A stretch of DNA of 64,000 nucleotides from Chitinophaga pinensis. Its GTDB lineage: Bacteria > Bacteroidota > Bacteroidia > Chitinophagales > CAMDFR01. The translations under genes were made by a program, and so were the position numbers. The notes below the pieces were generated by a model. It was not told the DNA's origin and did no database searches. It worked only from the letters and a program-made list of their open reading frames with translations. The stretch is from the NCBI GenBank assembly GCA_945897725.1, contig CAMDFR010000003.1:1-64000 (forward strand). The letters run 5' to 3'. Of this stretch, positions 51,175-60,615 are shown in pieces. Every line of letters begins with the position of its first letter. Position 1 is the first letter of the stretch.

Positions 51175-52539
51175 TTAATCCAACCTATCCATCATTTTCA
51201 TGATCAACTCTGTAAAATAGGCACCATTTCCTGGACCGTACCAATTCATCGTTCTTGTTTCGTAGCTATTCATGGAATACCTTCTATCATCGGTAACATA
51301 TCCCATAAAGCAACCATTAAAACTTGTCACCATTAGTTTTTTCTTCATGTTAGATGCTTGCTCATCTAGTTCTTCATTCATTTCTCCCGAAAAATCACAT
51401 GGCATCCCGGCGAATACGATGTCGCCAAGTTGAAGCATATTAATGTAATTATTCTGGCGACCAAAAAACTTAATAAACCAATGTGGTCGAAGCACAAGAA
51501 AAGCATTTACTCTATAGTTTGGCTCTCGTAGCTCAATAGGTTGATGCGTCATGTTTAACTTTGTCACATAAGATGTTTGTATAGCATCCAAACTTTCGAA
51601 TACCACCTTCGTTGCGCCATTAGTTGTATAGGTTAGTTGTTGCCATTTATCCTTCTTGCACTTAAAGGGACCATGACTACCGACCGAACCAGCGCTAAAG
51701 CAAGTGAAATCAGACTTCCCACTACTATCTAATTTATACATCATCATGCCAGGCCAGTCGCCAGAAAGCTCCATCACTCGATCGTGCAAACAGGTGGCAT
51801 GGGCTGTAAATGTTATTAAACAAGCCTTTTCGCCTGTTTCTTTTTCTATCTTAACAATTCTTATATTGGAATCAACCTCACCTCCTTTTTCAAGTAATCT
51901 ATTATACACCAATTTATGTGTGGCAATTGATATATATCCAATCTTAATTTTCGATTGATTTTTTTCAGCACTTAAGATGCTTGTGGCAACTTGTTGAGCA
52001 ATAAAAGGTGGTACTCGAGCATCATATTGTCCGGCAAATATCTCTCCAATAAAACTATTATGCCAAGCACCAATACTACAATGGGTATGTGTTGCAGACA
52101 GATAAATATTTTGAAGATCATATCCTTTTGACTTCAATAAGGTATCTAAAATTTCGGTTACAGTAGGAGGAACAATGAGCAAATCAACAGATACATAAGC
52201 TACTTTTTTGTTTCCTTGAGAGAATACAAAAGATCGAACAAAAATGGAATCATGAATGCCATCAAAAAATTTACCTTGGCGATTTGCATCAATGGCAATA
52301 GGAGTTCCAAAAGGAGGAATCAATGAAGCTCTTGACCAACCAGCCTTTACTGTATCCCCTGACAAACCAAGCTCGAACTGCTTGTTGTTTTCAATGGCTT
52401 TGCTAGTTCTTAAAAAAAAATCGCTTTTGTAATATGGTCGATTGTCTAGTGGTTTCAGAAATACTAAACCAATAATGATCATCGAAAAAATGACAACAAG
52501 TAAAGTACCAAATAAAAAACGAAAAAATTTGAATCGCAT
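51175..52539 (-). CDS. Membrane-anchored neutral/alkaline ceramidase-like protein, 454 aa
   Basis: N-terminal membrane anchor (about residues 8-30, FGTLLVVIFSMIIIGLVFL) and an extracytoplasmic domain like the N-terminal part of neutral ceramidases. Supporting marks are GWSRASLIPPFGTPIAID, VSVDLLIVPPTV, the metal-binding stretch SATHTHCSIGAW, and HATCLHDRVMELSGDWPG. It is shorter than full-length ceramidases (about 650 aa) because the C-terminal domain is missing. The likely activity is hydrolysis of an amide-linked lipid, consistent with sphingolipid synthesis in Bacteroidota, but this is family-level inference. Confidence 0.82.
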   Translation of the reverse strand: MRFKFFRFLFGTLLVVIFSMIIIGLVFLKPLDNRPYYKSDFFLRTSKAIENNKQFELGLSGDTVKAGWSRASLIPPFGTPIAIDANRQGKFFDGIHDSIFVRSFVFSQGNKKVAYVSVDLLIVPPTVTEILDTLLKSKGYDLQNIYLSATHTHCSIGAWHNSFIGEIFAGQYDARVPPFIAQQVATSILSAEKNQSKIKIGYISIATHKLVYNRLLEKGGEVDSNIRIVKIEKETGEKACLITFTAHATCLHDRVMELSGDWPGMMMYKLDSSGKSDFTCFSAGSVGSHGPFKCKKDKWQQLTYTTNGATKVVFESLDAIQTSYVTKLNMTHQPIELREPNYRVNAFLVLRPHWFIKFFGRQNNYINMLQLGDIVFAGMPCDFSGEMNEELDEQASNMKKKLMVTSFNGCFMGYVTDDRRYSMNSYETRTMNWYGPGNGAYFTELIMKMMDRLD

Positions 52540-52553
52540 AGTGAATTATAGAA

Positions 52554-52561
52554 CAAAAGTA
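52554..52561 (-). promoter_or_regulatory. -7 element TACTTTTG of the ceramidase-like gene
   Basis: Perfect TAnnTTTG on the minus strand, 14 bases from the ATG at 52539. Confidence 0.5.
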
Positions 52562-52972
52562 GGAAGATAATTCGACTTGAATCAATATTGTTGAACAAAA
52601 AAAAATACTAAGTCCCGCTTTATTGCCATTTCAATTTGGCGCCTATAAAAGATTTATGGTAGCATGCTTCACCAAGTAATAGTTGACAAGCTTACAAATA
52701 AGCATTTGACTAGGTAAAGAAAATATCTAATTTTATGAGAATGACTGTAGTAGCAATTGGCAATCGCTAATGTAGGAACCATTAACAGCATGCATACGGA
52801 GATTTTAATTACATCCAAATACCATTTGATAGGCGATGTTTTGTACGTCCTTTGCAATCCTTTTTGACATTACATGAGGAGCAAACAACACATATAATTA
52901 TTGCAAAAGCTAATAGAAATGAATGTTTATTGAAATGTTCCATTATTCAAGAACGAAGCAAGATGATTTTTA
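52562..52972. other. Gene-free gap with nothing recognisable
   Basis: About 410 bases of AT-rich sequence between the ceramidase-like gene and the 122-aa hypothetical. A 62-codon open frame (52669-52857, minus) has a membrane-like stretch but no start support or relatives I recognise. No tRNA, terminator or repeat is evident. Confidence 0.5.
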
Positions 52973-53341
52973 TTATTCCTCTCTTTTTTCAGGCTTATAG
53001 GGTTTGAAGATAAAATTACCTTCCTCATTATAAATTAAAAACAAGCACATGAACTCTGCAGGGTCTTTATAAATCTCCTTAAAATGATCTACCATCGCTT
53101 CGTTGACAATATTCGCATTCACAAATTCTTCCAAATGAGAAACGTTTATATGCCAGTTCATATCGAATTCGTGCTTATTAATCACAGGTTTCCCAATTGA
53201 CAATTCATCATTTCTAAATGCCACAAAAACAGGATAATTCGACACTTGTTGCTCGACTATTGCATCCGAAATTTGTTTGAGTAAATGTTTATTTAAGGCT
53301 AAATCTTCATTTAGTGTTTTTAATAACTCATTTAAGTCCAT
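52973..53341 (-). CDS. Conserved hypothetical protein, 122 aa
   Basis: I do not recognise a named family. A soluble alpha/beta protein with an N-terminal helix (NELLKTLNEDLALNKHLLKQ), then beta segments (NYPVFVAFRND, DMNWHINVSHLEEF) and a C-terminal strand GNFIFKPYKPE. No signal or membrane segment. It lies 24 bases downstream of rlmD on the same strand and is probably co-transcribed with it. Similar small proteins occur in other Bacteroidota (memory). Confidence 0.75.
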   Translation of the reverse strand: MDLNELLKTLNEDLALNKHLLKQISDAIVEQQVSNYPVFVAFRNDELSIGKPVINKHEFDMNWHINVSHLEEFVNANIVNEAMVDHFKEIYKDPAEFMCLFLIYNEEGNFIFKPYKPEKREE

Positions 53342-53365
53342 AGTCGTTTATATTATGATGAAAAT

Positions 53366-54772
53366 TTATTTTCTTAGCTTTAATAGTGCCACATTTTCTA
53401 TATGTTTTGTATGAGGAAACATATCTACCGGTTGCATTTTGGTGACATCATACTTTTCGTTTAACAATGCAATATCTCTGGCTTGCGTGGATGGATTGCA
53501 ACTTACATAAACGATAGTTGATGCTTCTAAATGTAATAGCTCCATCACCACTTTTTCATGCATTCCAGATCTTGGAGGATCTGTAATAATTACATCTGGT
53601 CTTCCGTGGGCATCATACAAATCCGAATTGATAATATTCTTTACGTCGCCGGTATAAAATTGACAATTCGTTTGTTGATTTAACAACTTATTTTCATTGG
53701 CATCAATAATCGCTTCTTTCACTTCTTCAACACCAATCATTTGCTTGCAATCATCCGCTAAATAGATCGCAATACTCCCGACACCCGTATATAAATCATA
53801 CACAGTATCTGTTTTTTTCAAAGAGGCAAAATCCTTAATAATATCATATAGATGTTTTCCTTGTCGGCTGTTTGTTTGAAAAAAAGATTTTGCTCCAATT
53901 TTAAATTTCTTGGCACCAAATTCTTCGATGATATAGGCATTTCCTTTATAGGTGATGGCATCTAAATCATAAGTACTGTCGTTTCTTTTAGTGTTTATCA
54001 TATATTGCAATGAATCAATACTTGGGAATTTATCAATAATAAACCGCATCACTTTTTCGATTTTTTCATCGTTATCTTCCCCAACTACAAGCATCACAAG
54101 AACTTGACCTGTAGAGGCTGTTTTAACAACTAAATTACGAAGAAAGCCTTTTTGTTCTCGAATATCATAGAAGCTATAATGTTGATCTATACAAAACGAT
54201 TTAATTGCATTTCTCAAATCATTAGAAATAGATCCTTGGAGGTAACAGTGGTCTACATCTACCACTTTATCAAATAAACCAGGAATATGAAAACCGCATG
54301 CATCCCGAACAATATTTTCGTCGCCACTCTCAACTTGTTCTAGTGTTAACCATTTTTTATTACTAAAAGTATATTCCAATTTGTTTCGATAATACTTGGT
54401 TTCGTCGCAACCAACAATAGGCAAAATATTATCTAAGGAAACTTTTGCAATACGATCAAAAGCTGATTTTACAATTTCTTGCTTATACTTTAACTGAGCT
54501 TCGTACGTCGCATATTGCCATTTACAACCACCACATGTTCCGAAGTGACTACAAAATGGTTCTACCCTATCAGAGGAAGGGCTTTTGATTGCAATAGCCT
54601 TTCCTTCTTCATAGCTAGCTTTGGATTTATAGATTTTCACATCAGCAACATCACCGGGAATACAAGCCTCCGCAAAAATGACTTTACCCTCTATTCTTGC
54701 AATGCCATAGCCTTCACTTGAAATAGCGGTGATGGATATGTTTTCATGTATAATATTTTTCTTGTTTCTCAA
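53366..54772 (-). CDS. rlmD: 23S rRNA (uracil(1939)-C5)-methyltransferase, 468 aa
   Basis: RlmD/RumA family. N-terminal TRAM domain (about residues 5-65), [4Fe-4S] cluster cysteines in PFCSHFGTCGGCKW with the fourth in DHCYLQ, and a SAM methyltransferase domain (about 290-468) with YDLYTGVGSIAIYLAD, ITDPPRSGMHEK and the catalytic-cysteine motif YVSCNPSTQARDI. RlmCD-like double activity cannot be excluded. A -7 element 19 bases upstream suggests a short leader; the glycosyltransferase gene diverges from it. Confidence 0.93.
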   Translation of the reverse strand: MRNKKNIIHENISITAISSEGYGIARIEGKVIFAEACIPGDVADVKIYKSKASYEEGKAIAIKSPSSDRVEPFCSHFGTCGGCKWQYATYEAQLKYKQEIVKSAFDRIAKVSLDNILPIVGCDETKYYRNKLEYTFSNKKWLTLEQVESGDENIVRDACGFHIPGLFDKVVDVDHCYLQGSISNDLRNAIKSFCIDQHYSFYDIREQKGFLRNLVVKTASTGQVLVMLVVGEDNDEKIEKVMRFIIDKFPSIDSLQYMINTKRNDSTYDLDAITYKGNAYIIEEFGAKKFKIGAKSFFQTNSRQGKHLYDIIKDFASLKKTDTVYDLYTGVGSIAIYLADDCKQMIGVEEVKEAIIDANENKLLNQQTNCQFYTGDVKNIINSDLYDAHGRPDVIITDPPRSGMHEKVVMELLHLEASTIVYVSCNPSTQARDIALLNEKYDVTKMQPVDMFPHTKHIENVALLKLRK

Positions 54773-54791
54773 TGCCTGTTTAATTTATCGT

Positions 54792-54799
54792 CAAACATA
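54792..54799 (-). promoter_or_regulatory. -7 element TATGTTTG of rlmD
   Basis: Perfect TAnnTTTG on the minus strand, 19 bases from the ATG at 54772. A 131-base divergent region separates rlmD from the glycosyltransferase gene, where a near match TACTTTTA precedes the ATG at 54904. Confidence 0.45.
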
Positions 54800-54903
54800 A
54801 AAAAAATTAAATGATAGCATGACATTAATTTGAGAATAATCGTATTTGCCTTGATTCAAGTTTTTTTAATCGAAATAATTTACTTTTACCCATCGTAAAA
54901 AGT

Positions 54904-55920
54904 ATGAAGATAGCAGTCACAATTCCTTGTAGAAACGAGGAGAAATATATTATTCCATGTGTACAATCAGTTCTAAACTCAAAAACGAGTGGGCTAGAAA
55001 TTGAAGTTTTGGTATGTGATGGAAAAAGTACAGACAGTACATTGTCTTTATTAGACAAGCATTATGCTTTAGATCCTAGAGTAAAAATATTAATAAATGA
55101 ATCGCAATTCACGCCTCAAGCCTTAAACCTAGGAATCAAGAATACGCATGCAGATTTTATTATGATTCTTGGTGCCCATTCTATTATCTCTGATGACTAT
55201 CTACAGAAATGTGTTGCCGCCTTTGCTTTGGATCCTACAATTGGGTGCACAGGAGGTTTGTTAGTTAACCAACACGAGGATCTTTTGGCAGACAATGTAT
55301 CCTTTTGTATGAGCAGTACTTTCGGTGTAGGTTCCGCCCATTTTAGAACTGGAGCAAGCAGTGGCTATGTTGATACTGTGGCATTTGGCATATACAGAAA
55401 AGAAGTGTTTGAAAAAGTTGGCTTGTTTGATGAAGATCTTGTTAGAAATCAAGATGACGAATTTAACTACAGAGTGGTACAAAAGGGCTACAAAATTTAC
55501 CTCCTCATCGACACCACTATACAATATTTTGTTAGGAGTAGCTTTAGCAAGTTGTGGAATCAATACTTGCAGTATGGATATTGGAAGGTTTATGTTAATA
55601 CGAAGCACAAAACAGTAACATCCATCAGACAACTCATCCCTTTCTTTTGGGTTTGCTATCTTATTTCCATGCTACTGGTCTTGCTGCTCATTCCGATGAT
55701 GCCTTTGAAAATCCTTTCTCTGCTTCCCTTGTTTTCCTATCTTTTGATTGCCTTTTATTTTTCGACAAAGAAAATCCATGCTTTAAAAGACATGATACAA
55801 CGAATGATTATTTATTTAATTCTTCATACAAGCTATGGTTGGGGATATTTAAAAGGCATCTTTCATTTTGTTTTATTAAACAAGAAACCTAGTAACAAAG
55901 CAGGCATGCTCACCCGTTAG
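54904..55920 (+). CDS. Glycosyltransferase family 2, ExoA-like, 338 aa
   Basis: GT2 domain (about residues 1-235) with KIAVTIPCRNEEKYI, VLVCDGKSTDSTL, GAHSIISDDYLQ and NQDDEFNYR, followed by two or three membrane segments near the C-terminus (about 245-325). Organisation resembles succinoglycan ExoA. It would add a sugar to a lipid-linked surface glycan. It diverges from rlmD and has no close downstream gene. Confidence 0.88.
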   Translation: MKIAVTIPCRNEEKYIIPCVQSVLNSKTSGLEIEVLVCDGKSTDSTLSLLDKHYALDPRVKILINESQFTPQALNLGIKNTHADFIMILGAHSIISDDYLQKCVAAFALDPTIGCTGGLLVNQHEDLLADNVSFCMSSTFGVGSAHFRTGASSGYVDTVAFGIYRKEVFEKVGLFDEDLVRNQDDEFNYRVVQKGYKIYLLIDTTIQYFVRSSFSKLWNQYLQYGYWKVYVNTKHKTVTSIRQLIPFFWVCYLISMLLVLLLIPMMPLKILSLLPLFSYLLIAFYFSTKKIHALKDMIQRMIIYLILHTSYGWGYLKGIFHFVLLNKKPSNKAGMLTR

Positions 55921-56048
55921 GTCTTGAAACTAGCATCTAAAGTATTAAAGAGCACCTTTTACCATTAGAAAAGGGAAGTTAGCGCATCAATTCTCCGTCC
56001 CAATATTGCTTACACTCCCTTAACTGAGTGAAATTTGTTAAAAATTGA

Positions 56049-56056
56049 TAACTTTG
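56049..56056 (+). promoter_or_regulatory. -7 element TAACTTTG of the PPIase operon
   Basis: Perfect TAnnTTTG match, 76 bases before the ATG at 56133; TTTG at 56034-56037 is too close to act as the -33 box. The rest of the 55921-56132 gap holds nothing recognisable. Confidence 0.4.
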
Positions 56057-56132
56057 CGACTTATTATCAGTAATGGCAATATTTTCGTGTTACACTAAAC
56101 AGTAATTTAACCAAATTATCATTCAAATCCAT

Positions 56133-58097
56133 ATGAAAAAGTTTTTATTTCTATCCTTTTTGCTAACAATCATTAGCTCCAACTTTTTTGGACAAACTAC
56201 AGATAAAAGAGTTTTATTTACCGTAGCTGGGCAACCAGTGACAGTAGATGAGTTTAAGTATGTTTACACTAAGAACAACATCAATAATCAAGCTGATTTT
56301 AGTGAGAAATCATTAACCGATTATATGGATCTATTCACGAAATTCAGGTTAAAGGTGAAGCAATCCGAAGATATGAAGCTTGATACTATCGATGCCCTTA
56401 AATCAGAATTGGCTACCTACAGAAAACAGCTAGCAAAAGCATACCTTACAGATAAAGAGGTTTTTGATAGATTGGAAAACGAAGCTTATGATAGAATGCA
56501 ATACGAGATAAGTGTAGGTCACCTATTGGTGAAGGTAGCAGAAGATGCTAGCCCTAAAGACACACTTATTGCCTATAACAAAGCAGTGGCATTGCGAAAA
56601 TCGATTTTAAAAAACAACAACTTTGAAGATATTGCAAAACAAAGCTCTGACGATCCTTCTGCAAAAACGAATGGGGGCAAACTAGGCTACCTCACCGCTT
56701 TTCAGACAGTTTATCCATTCGAAAATGCCATGTATGATACTAAAGTAGGTGAGATCTCCATGCCGATTCGTTCTAAATATGGATATCATTTAGTAAAAGT
56801 TTATGACAAAAGAATAGCTCGTGGCTCCGTAAACGTTGCCCATATTGTAATTACGACACCTGAGAAGTTAATGGGCAATGCAGATAGCATCACCTTCGAA
56901 AAAGCGAATAAAATATACAATGATATCAAAAGTGGAAGCATCACTTTTGAAGAAGCCGTAAATCAATATTCTGAAGATAGAAAGTCGAAAGCAAAAGGAG
57001 GCGAACTTGGATTCTTCACGACGGGTAAAATGACCGAAACATTTGAAAACGCTGCATTTGGACTAAAAAACAAAGGTGACATGACCACACCAGTCAAAAC
57101 GAGTTACGGCTATCATATCATCAAATTAATTGACAAAAAACCGGTTCCGCCTTTGTCACAGATAAAAAGCGAAATCAAACAAAAAATTGATAAAGACGCT
57201 CGTTCTGATTTATCTAGAACAGCACTAACGAACAAGGTAAAAAGCAAGTATGGATTTACAGAAAACACAGCTGCCAAGGACGAAATTTTCACTCAAGTAG
57301 ACAGCACGATTTTGGATGGTAAATGGAAACCTACTGACTTGACTTTAAGTAAAAATTTATTCAAGATCAGCGATATCGAAGTGAATCAGAATGATTTCCT
57401 AAACTTCATCATCAAAAATCAAAAGACGAAGAGAACTAGCAACAGCACCAAAGCTGTTTTTAATAATTTGTATGAAGATTTTGTTGAACAAAAATGTTTG
57501 GATGTAGAGGAAAAGCAATTAGAAAATGAATATCCCGACTTTAAAATGCTCATGAGAGAGTATAGAGATGGCATTTTATTGTTTGACTTAACAGATAGAA
57601 TGGTTTGGACAAAAGCTGTAAAAGACACGGCTGGACTTAAAATATTTTATGAAACCGATAAGGAAAAATACAAATGGGGTAATAGAGCTGATGTTGACAT
57701 CTACAATTGTACAGATAAAGGCATCGCCACACCTACCCGAAAAATGTTAGAGAAGAAAAAGTCATCAGAAGCGATCACTGCGCAGCTAAATGTAGCGGAT
57801 TCGAAAAGTAAAGTATCTGTCATCTCTGGCAAATATGAAAAAGGCCAATATGAATTGATTGACAAGACAGATTGGTTGCCAGGTATCAAACCCAATATTA
57901 TCAATGCTGATAGTAGCATTACTATCATCAACATTAAGCAGATTGTTGGCCCAGAACCCAAACTACTGAATGAAGCAAAAGGCTATATTGTTTCTGACTA
58001 TCAAGAGTATCTTGAAAAAAATTGGATTGAAGCATTGAAAGCTAAATATCCTATTGTGGTAAACCAAGACGTATTACGCTCTTTAATTAAGAAATAA
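56133..58097 (+). CDS. Periplasmic parvulin-type peptidyl-prolyl isomerase, two PPIase domains, 654 aa
   Basis: Signal peptide MKKFLFLSFLLTIISSNFFG, N-terminal SurA-like helical region (about residues 25-120), two parvulin domains (about 122-228: VGHLLVKVA, GGKLGYLTAF, YGYHLVKVYD; about 232-335: VNVAHIVI, GGELGFFTTGKMTETFENA, YGYHIIKLID), then a C-terminal region of about 315 residues. It acts in the periplasm on folding of outer-membrane or secreted proteins. First of three genes, with zero spacing to the next. Confidence 0.9.
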   Translation: MKKFLFLSFLLTIISSNFFGQTTDKRVLFTVAGQPVTVDEFKYVYTKNNINNQADFSEKSLTDYMDLFTKFRLKVKQSEDMKLDTIDALKSELATYRKQLAKAYLTDKEVFDRLENEAYDRMQYEISVGHLLVKVAEDASPKDTLIAYNKAVALRKSILKNNNFEDIAKQSSDDPSAKTNGGKLGYLTAFQTVYPFENAMYDTKVGEISMPIRSKYGYHLVKVYDKRIARGSVNVAHIVITTPEKLMGNADSITFEKANKIYNDIKSGSITFEEAVNQYSEDRKSKAKGGELGFFTTGKMTETFENAAFGLKNKGDMTTPVKTSYGYHIIKLIDKKPVPPLSQIKSEIKQKIDKDARSDLSRTALTNKVKSKYGFTENTAAKDEIFTQVDSTILDGKWKPTDLTLSKNLFKISDIEVNQNDFLNFIIKNQKTKRTSNSTKAVFNNLYEDFVEQKCLDVEEKQLENEYPDFKMLMREYRDGILLFDLTDRMVWTKAVKDTAGLKIFYETDKEKYKWGNRADVDIYNCTDKGIATPTRKMLEKKKSSEAITAQLNVADSKSKVSVISGKYEKGQYELIDKTDWLPGIKPNIINADSSITIINIKQIVGPEPKLLNEAKGYIVSDYQEYLEKNWIEALKAKYPIVVNQDVLRSLIKK

Positions 58098-58982
58098 TTG
58101 ATATACAAGAATATTTTTCTTAGTTTTTTTCTTCTAGGACTTTGTCTCATTGGTTTTTCATGTAAAAAATTTTTCACTGAGAAAGGCAAAGAACTTACTG
58201 AGCAACCTTTAGCAAGGGTGAATGAAATTTTTCTATATCCGTCAGATATTGCAGGAATGGGCTCGGGGAATACTAGACAAGACAGCATTAAAATAGTGAA
58301 TGGGTATATACTTGATTGGGTTCAAAGAAATTTGATTATCGACAAAGCAGAAAAAAATCTTCCTAAGGAATTGTTAGACATCGATAAAAAAGTAGACAAC
58401 TATAGACAATCGCTCATTATCTACAACTACGAAAGTGAACTTATCGCACAAAAACTCAATACTAGCATTGCTAAAGAAGAAAAACAAAAATATTACAATC
58501 AGTTCACCGCTAGTTTTATCTGTGAAGATGATATTTTCAATTTACAGTATATTGTATTAAGTCCAAACACACCAAACATAGATAATTGGACCAGGCTGTT
58601 TAAATCGAACATACAAGAGGACCAGGTTCAATTAAGGTCTTTATGCAAGATTAGTTCTTCGAGATATGAAATTGAAAAAAATAAATGGTATACCAGAGGC
58701 GAGATTTTGAAAACACTTGAAGTTCCGATCGAGCTACTTGACAAACTTGGGAAGAATGGTGAAGTCATAAAATACAATAATGGTGCATCAGTAATTTTGA
58801 TTAAAAAACTGGAATTAAAGGCCGTTGGTGAGATAGCTCCTTATGACCGAGTAGAGGCTGACATTAATCAAATTTTACTCACTAAAAACAAAACCATTAT
58901 TCTTGACCAAATCTATAAGGAGATTTACAATGAAGGTGCTGAAAAGAAACAATTCGAAATTTTGACCAATACAAAAAATTAA
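58098..58982 (+). CDS. Lipoprotein in the PPIase operon, SurA-N-like without parvulin domain, 294 aa
   Basis: Lipobox LIGFSC with Cys22. The body is mostly helical (for example LDWVQRNLIIDKAEKNLPKE) with a beta end VILIKKLELKAVGE, reminiscent of SurA-type chaperone folds without the catalytic parvulin signature; family not certain. The start is TTG at 58098, directly after the stop of the preceding gene, because no ATG or GTG gives a complete lipoprotein signal. The last A of its stop is the first base of the next ATG (58982). The tight spacing implies a shared role in outer-membrane protein folding. Confidence 0.75.
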   Translation: MIYKNIFLSFFLLGLCLIGFSCKKFFTEKGKELTEQPLARVNEIFLYPSDIAGMGSGNTRQDSIKIVNGYILDWVQRNLIIDKAEKNLPKELLDIDKKVDNYRQSLIIYNYESELIAQKLNTSIAKEEKQKYYNQFTASFICEDDIFNLQYIVLSPNTPNIDNWTRLFKSNIQEDQVQLRSLCKISSSRYEIEKNKWYTRGEILKTLEVPIELLDKLGKNGEVIKYNNGASVILIKKLELKAVGEIAPYDRVEADINQILLTKNKTIILDQIYKEIYNEGAEKKQFEILTNTKN

Positions 58983-60322
58983 TGCATAAAATACTAGCAA
59001 CCTTAATAGTCCTTTTTCTATTCATACAAGTCTCTGCTCAAGAACAGAAAATGGTAGATAAAATCATTGGTGTAGTAGGTGACAATATCATCTTAATGAG
59101 CGATATTGAATCTCAACTGCAGCAGGCCAAATCACAAGGTGAGAAAATAAATGATGAAATTAAATGTGCGATTTTTGATCAAGCTTTATTAGAAAAATTT
59201 TTTTTAGCACAAGCCCAACTAGACAGTGTTTATGTTGGCGAAGATGATGTGGAAGCTGAATTAGACAAACGAATTAGATACTATATTAGCAATTCTTTTG
59301 GAAGTCAAGAAAAGCTGGAGGAATTTTATGGAAAAAGTATTGAAGACTTGAAGGCTGATTTTAGAAAGGATGTAAAAAACCAGATGCTTGCAGAGAAGAT
59401 GCAGGGGAAAATCTATGGTAATATCAAAACGACTCCTGCCGATGTAAAACAATTTTTTGATGCCATACCAAAAGATAGCTTACCTTATTTTAATGCTGAG
59501 ATAGAACTTTCACAAATAGTGATCTTTCCTAAGGCTAGCCAAGAGGCCAAGGACTACGCCCTTATGAAGATTAAAAAAATTAAGCAAGACATCATCAATG
59601 GAACTGATTTTGGTGCCAAAGCTCAATTGGTTTCTGAAGACCCCGGATCAAAAAAAGAAGGTGGAGATTTAGGATTCATCACCCGCGGTCAAATGGTTTC
59701 GGAATTTGAAGCGGCAGCCTTTCGTCTCGATGAAGGTCAAGTTTCAGATGTCGTTGAAACGAAATATGGATACCACCTCATTCAATGTCTCGAAAAGAAA
59801 GGAGAAAGGATTCATGTTAGGCATATTCTGATTACAGCACCAATCACAAGCTTTGATGAGATAACAGCAAAAACATATCTTGATAGCATCAGAACACTCA
59901 TTGTAAGTGACCAATATACCTTTACAAGTGCGGTCAAAGAGTTTTCGGAAGATGAGCAGTCTAAAAGCAATAGTGGCTCTTTAATTAATCCTCAAACTGG
60001 AAATTCATATTTCGAGATGAACCAAATTGATGGCAGTTTACTTTTCACCATTAGCGACTTAAAGAATGGTCAATTATCACAAACCTCTACTTTCACAACC
60101 GAGGAAGGTAAGAAAGCTTTTAGGATGATTATGATTAAAAGTGAAACAGAAGCTCATCAAGCTAGCTTAAAAGACGATTACTCAAAAATAGCAGCAGCAA
60201 CCAAACAGGCCAAACAACAAGAGGCTCTTGTAAAGTGGATTAAAGACAGAAAAGGCGATACGTATATCATGATTGACGATAGCTTTCAAAGTTGTGACAA
60301 TGTACAGAAATGGCTCAAGTAA
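58982..60322 (+). CDS. surA: SurA-like periplasmic peptidyl-prolyl isomerase, 446 aa
   Basis: Signal peptide (HKILATLIVLFLFIQVSAQ), N-terminal chaperone region (about residues 25-165; DKIIGVVGDNIILMSDIESQ is the usual SurA start), parvulin domain one (about 170-275; GGDLGFITRGQMVSEFEAAAF, YGYHLIQCLEK) and parvulin domain two (about 278-385; HVRHILI) with a degraded core. Escorts outer-membrane proteins. Start codon overlaps the previous stop by one base. The gene symbol is by similarity to SurA. Confidence 0.88.
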   Translation: MHKILATLIVLFLFIQVSAQEQKMVDKIIGVVGDNIILMSDIESQLQQAKSQGEKINDEIKCAIFDQALLEKFFLAQAQLDSVYVGEDDVEAELDKRIRYYISNSFGSQEKLEEFYGKSIEDLKADFRKDVKNQMLAEKMQGKIYGNIKTTPADVKQFFDAIPKDSLPYFNAEIELSQIVIFPKASQEAKDYALMKIKKIKQDIINGTDFGAKAQLVSEDPGSKKEGGDLGFITRGQMVSEFEAAAFRLDEGQVSDVVETKYGYHLIQCLEKKGERIHVRHILITAPITSFDEITAKTYLDSIRTLIVSDQYTFTSAVKEFSEDEQSKSNSGSLINPQTGNSYFEMNQIDGSLLFTISDLKNGQLSQTSTFTTEEGKKAFRMIMIKSETEAHQASLKDDYSKIAAATKQAKQQEALVKWIKDRKGDTYIMIDDSFQSCDNVQKWLK

Positions 60323-60374
60323 TAAGCTTTCTGTAGCGCCTTCTAAAACCTATCATTCTATTACCACAAGATAT

Positions 60375-60596
60375 TTAGCCTGTAAAACCAATCCTATTAT
60401 GACTTCCATCACACATAGGTTGAGACGCAGAATGTCCACATCTACAAATTGAAAAACGTTCTGCTGACTTGATCACTTTACCATTTTCATCAATCAAATC
60501 AAGCTTTTCGCCAGTCACCACCAATGGACCATTGGGACGAGGAAACAATTTAGTAATTACTTTTTCTTCTGTTTTATTATTTTGTTGTTCTGACAT
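60375..60596 (-). CDS. CDGSH iron-sulfur domain protein, 73 aa
   Basis: Exact CDGSH signature C-x-C-x2-S-x3-P-x-C-D-G-S-H in the sequence SICRCGHSASQPMCDGSH (residues about 49-66), which binds a [2Fe-2S] cluster with three Cys and one His. Single short domain, preceded by PNGPLVVTGEKLDLID. Role probably redox or cluster transfer (family knowledge, not shown). Begins 19 bases after the SAM methyltransferase gene and may share its message. Confidence 0.92.
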   Translation of the reverse strand: MSEQQNNKTEEKVITKLFPRPNGPLVVTGEKLDLIDENGKVIKSAERFSICRCGHSASQPMCDGSHNRIGFTG

Positions 60597-60615
60597 ATAT
60601 GTTTAAACATTTAAT

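Noticed and set aside
52669-52857. 62-codon minus-strand frame with a hydrophobic stretch
   Set aside because: No promoter, no start context and no relatives recognised; AT-rich noise is the simpler reading.
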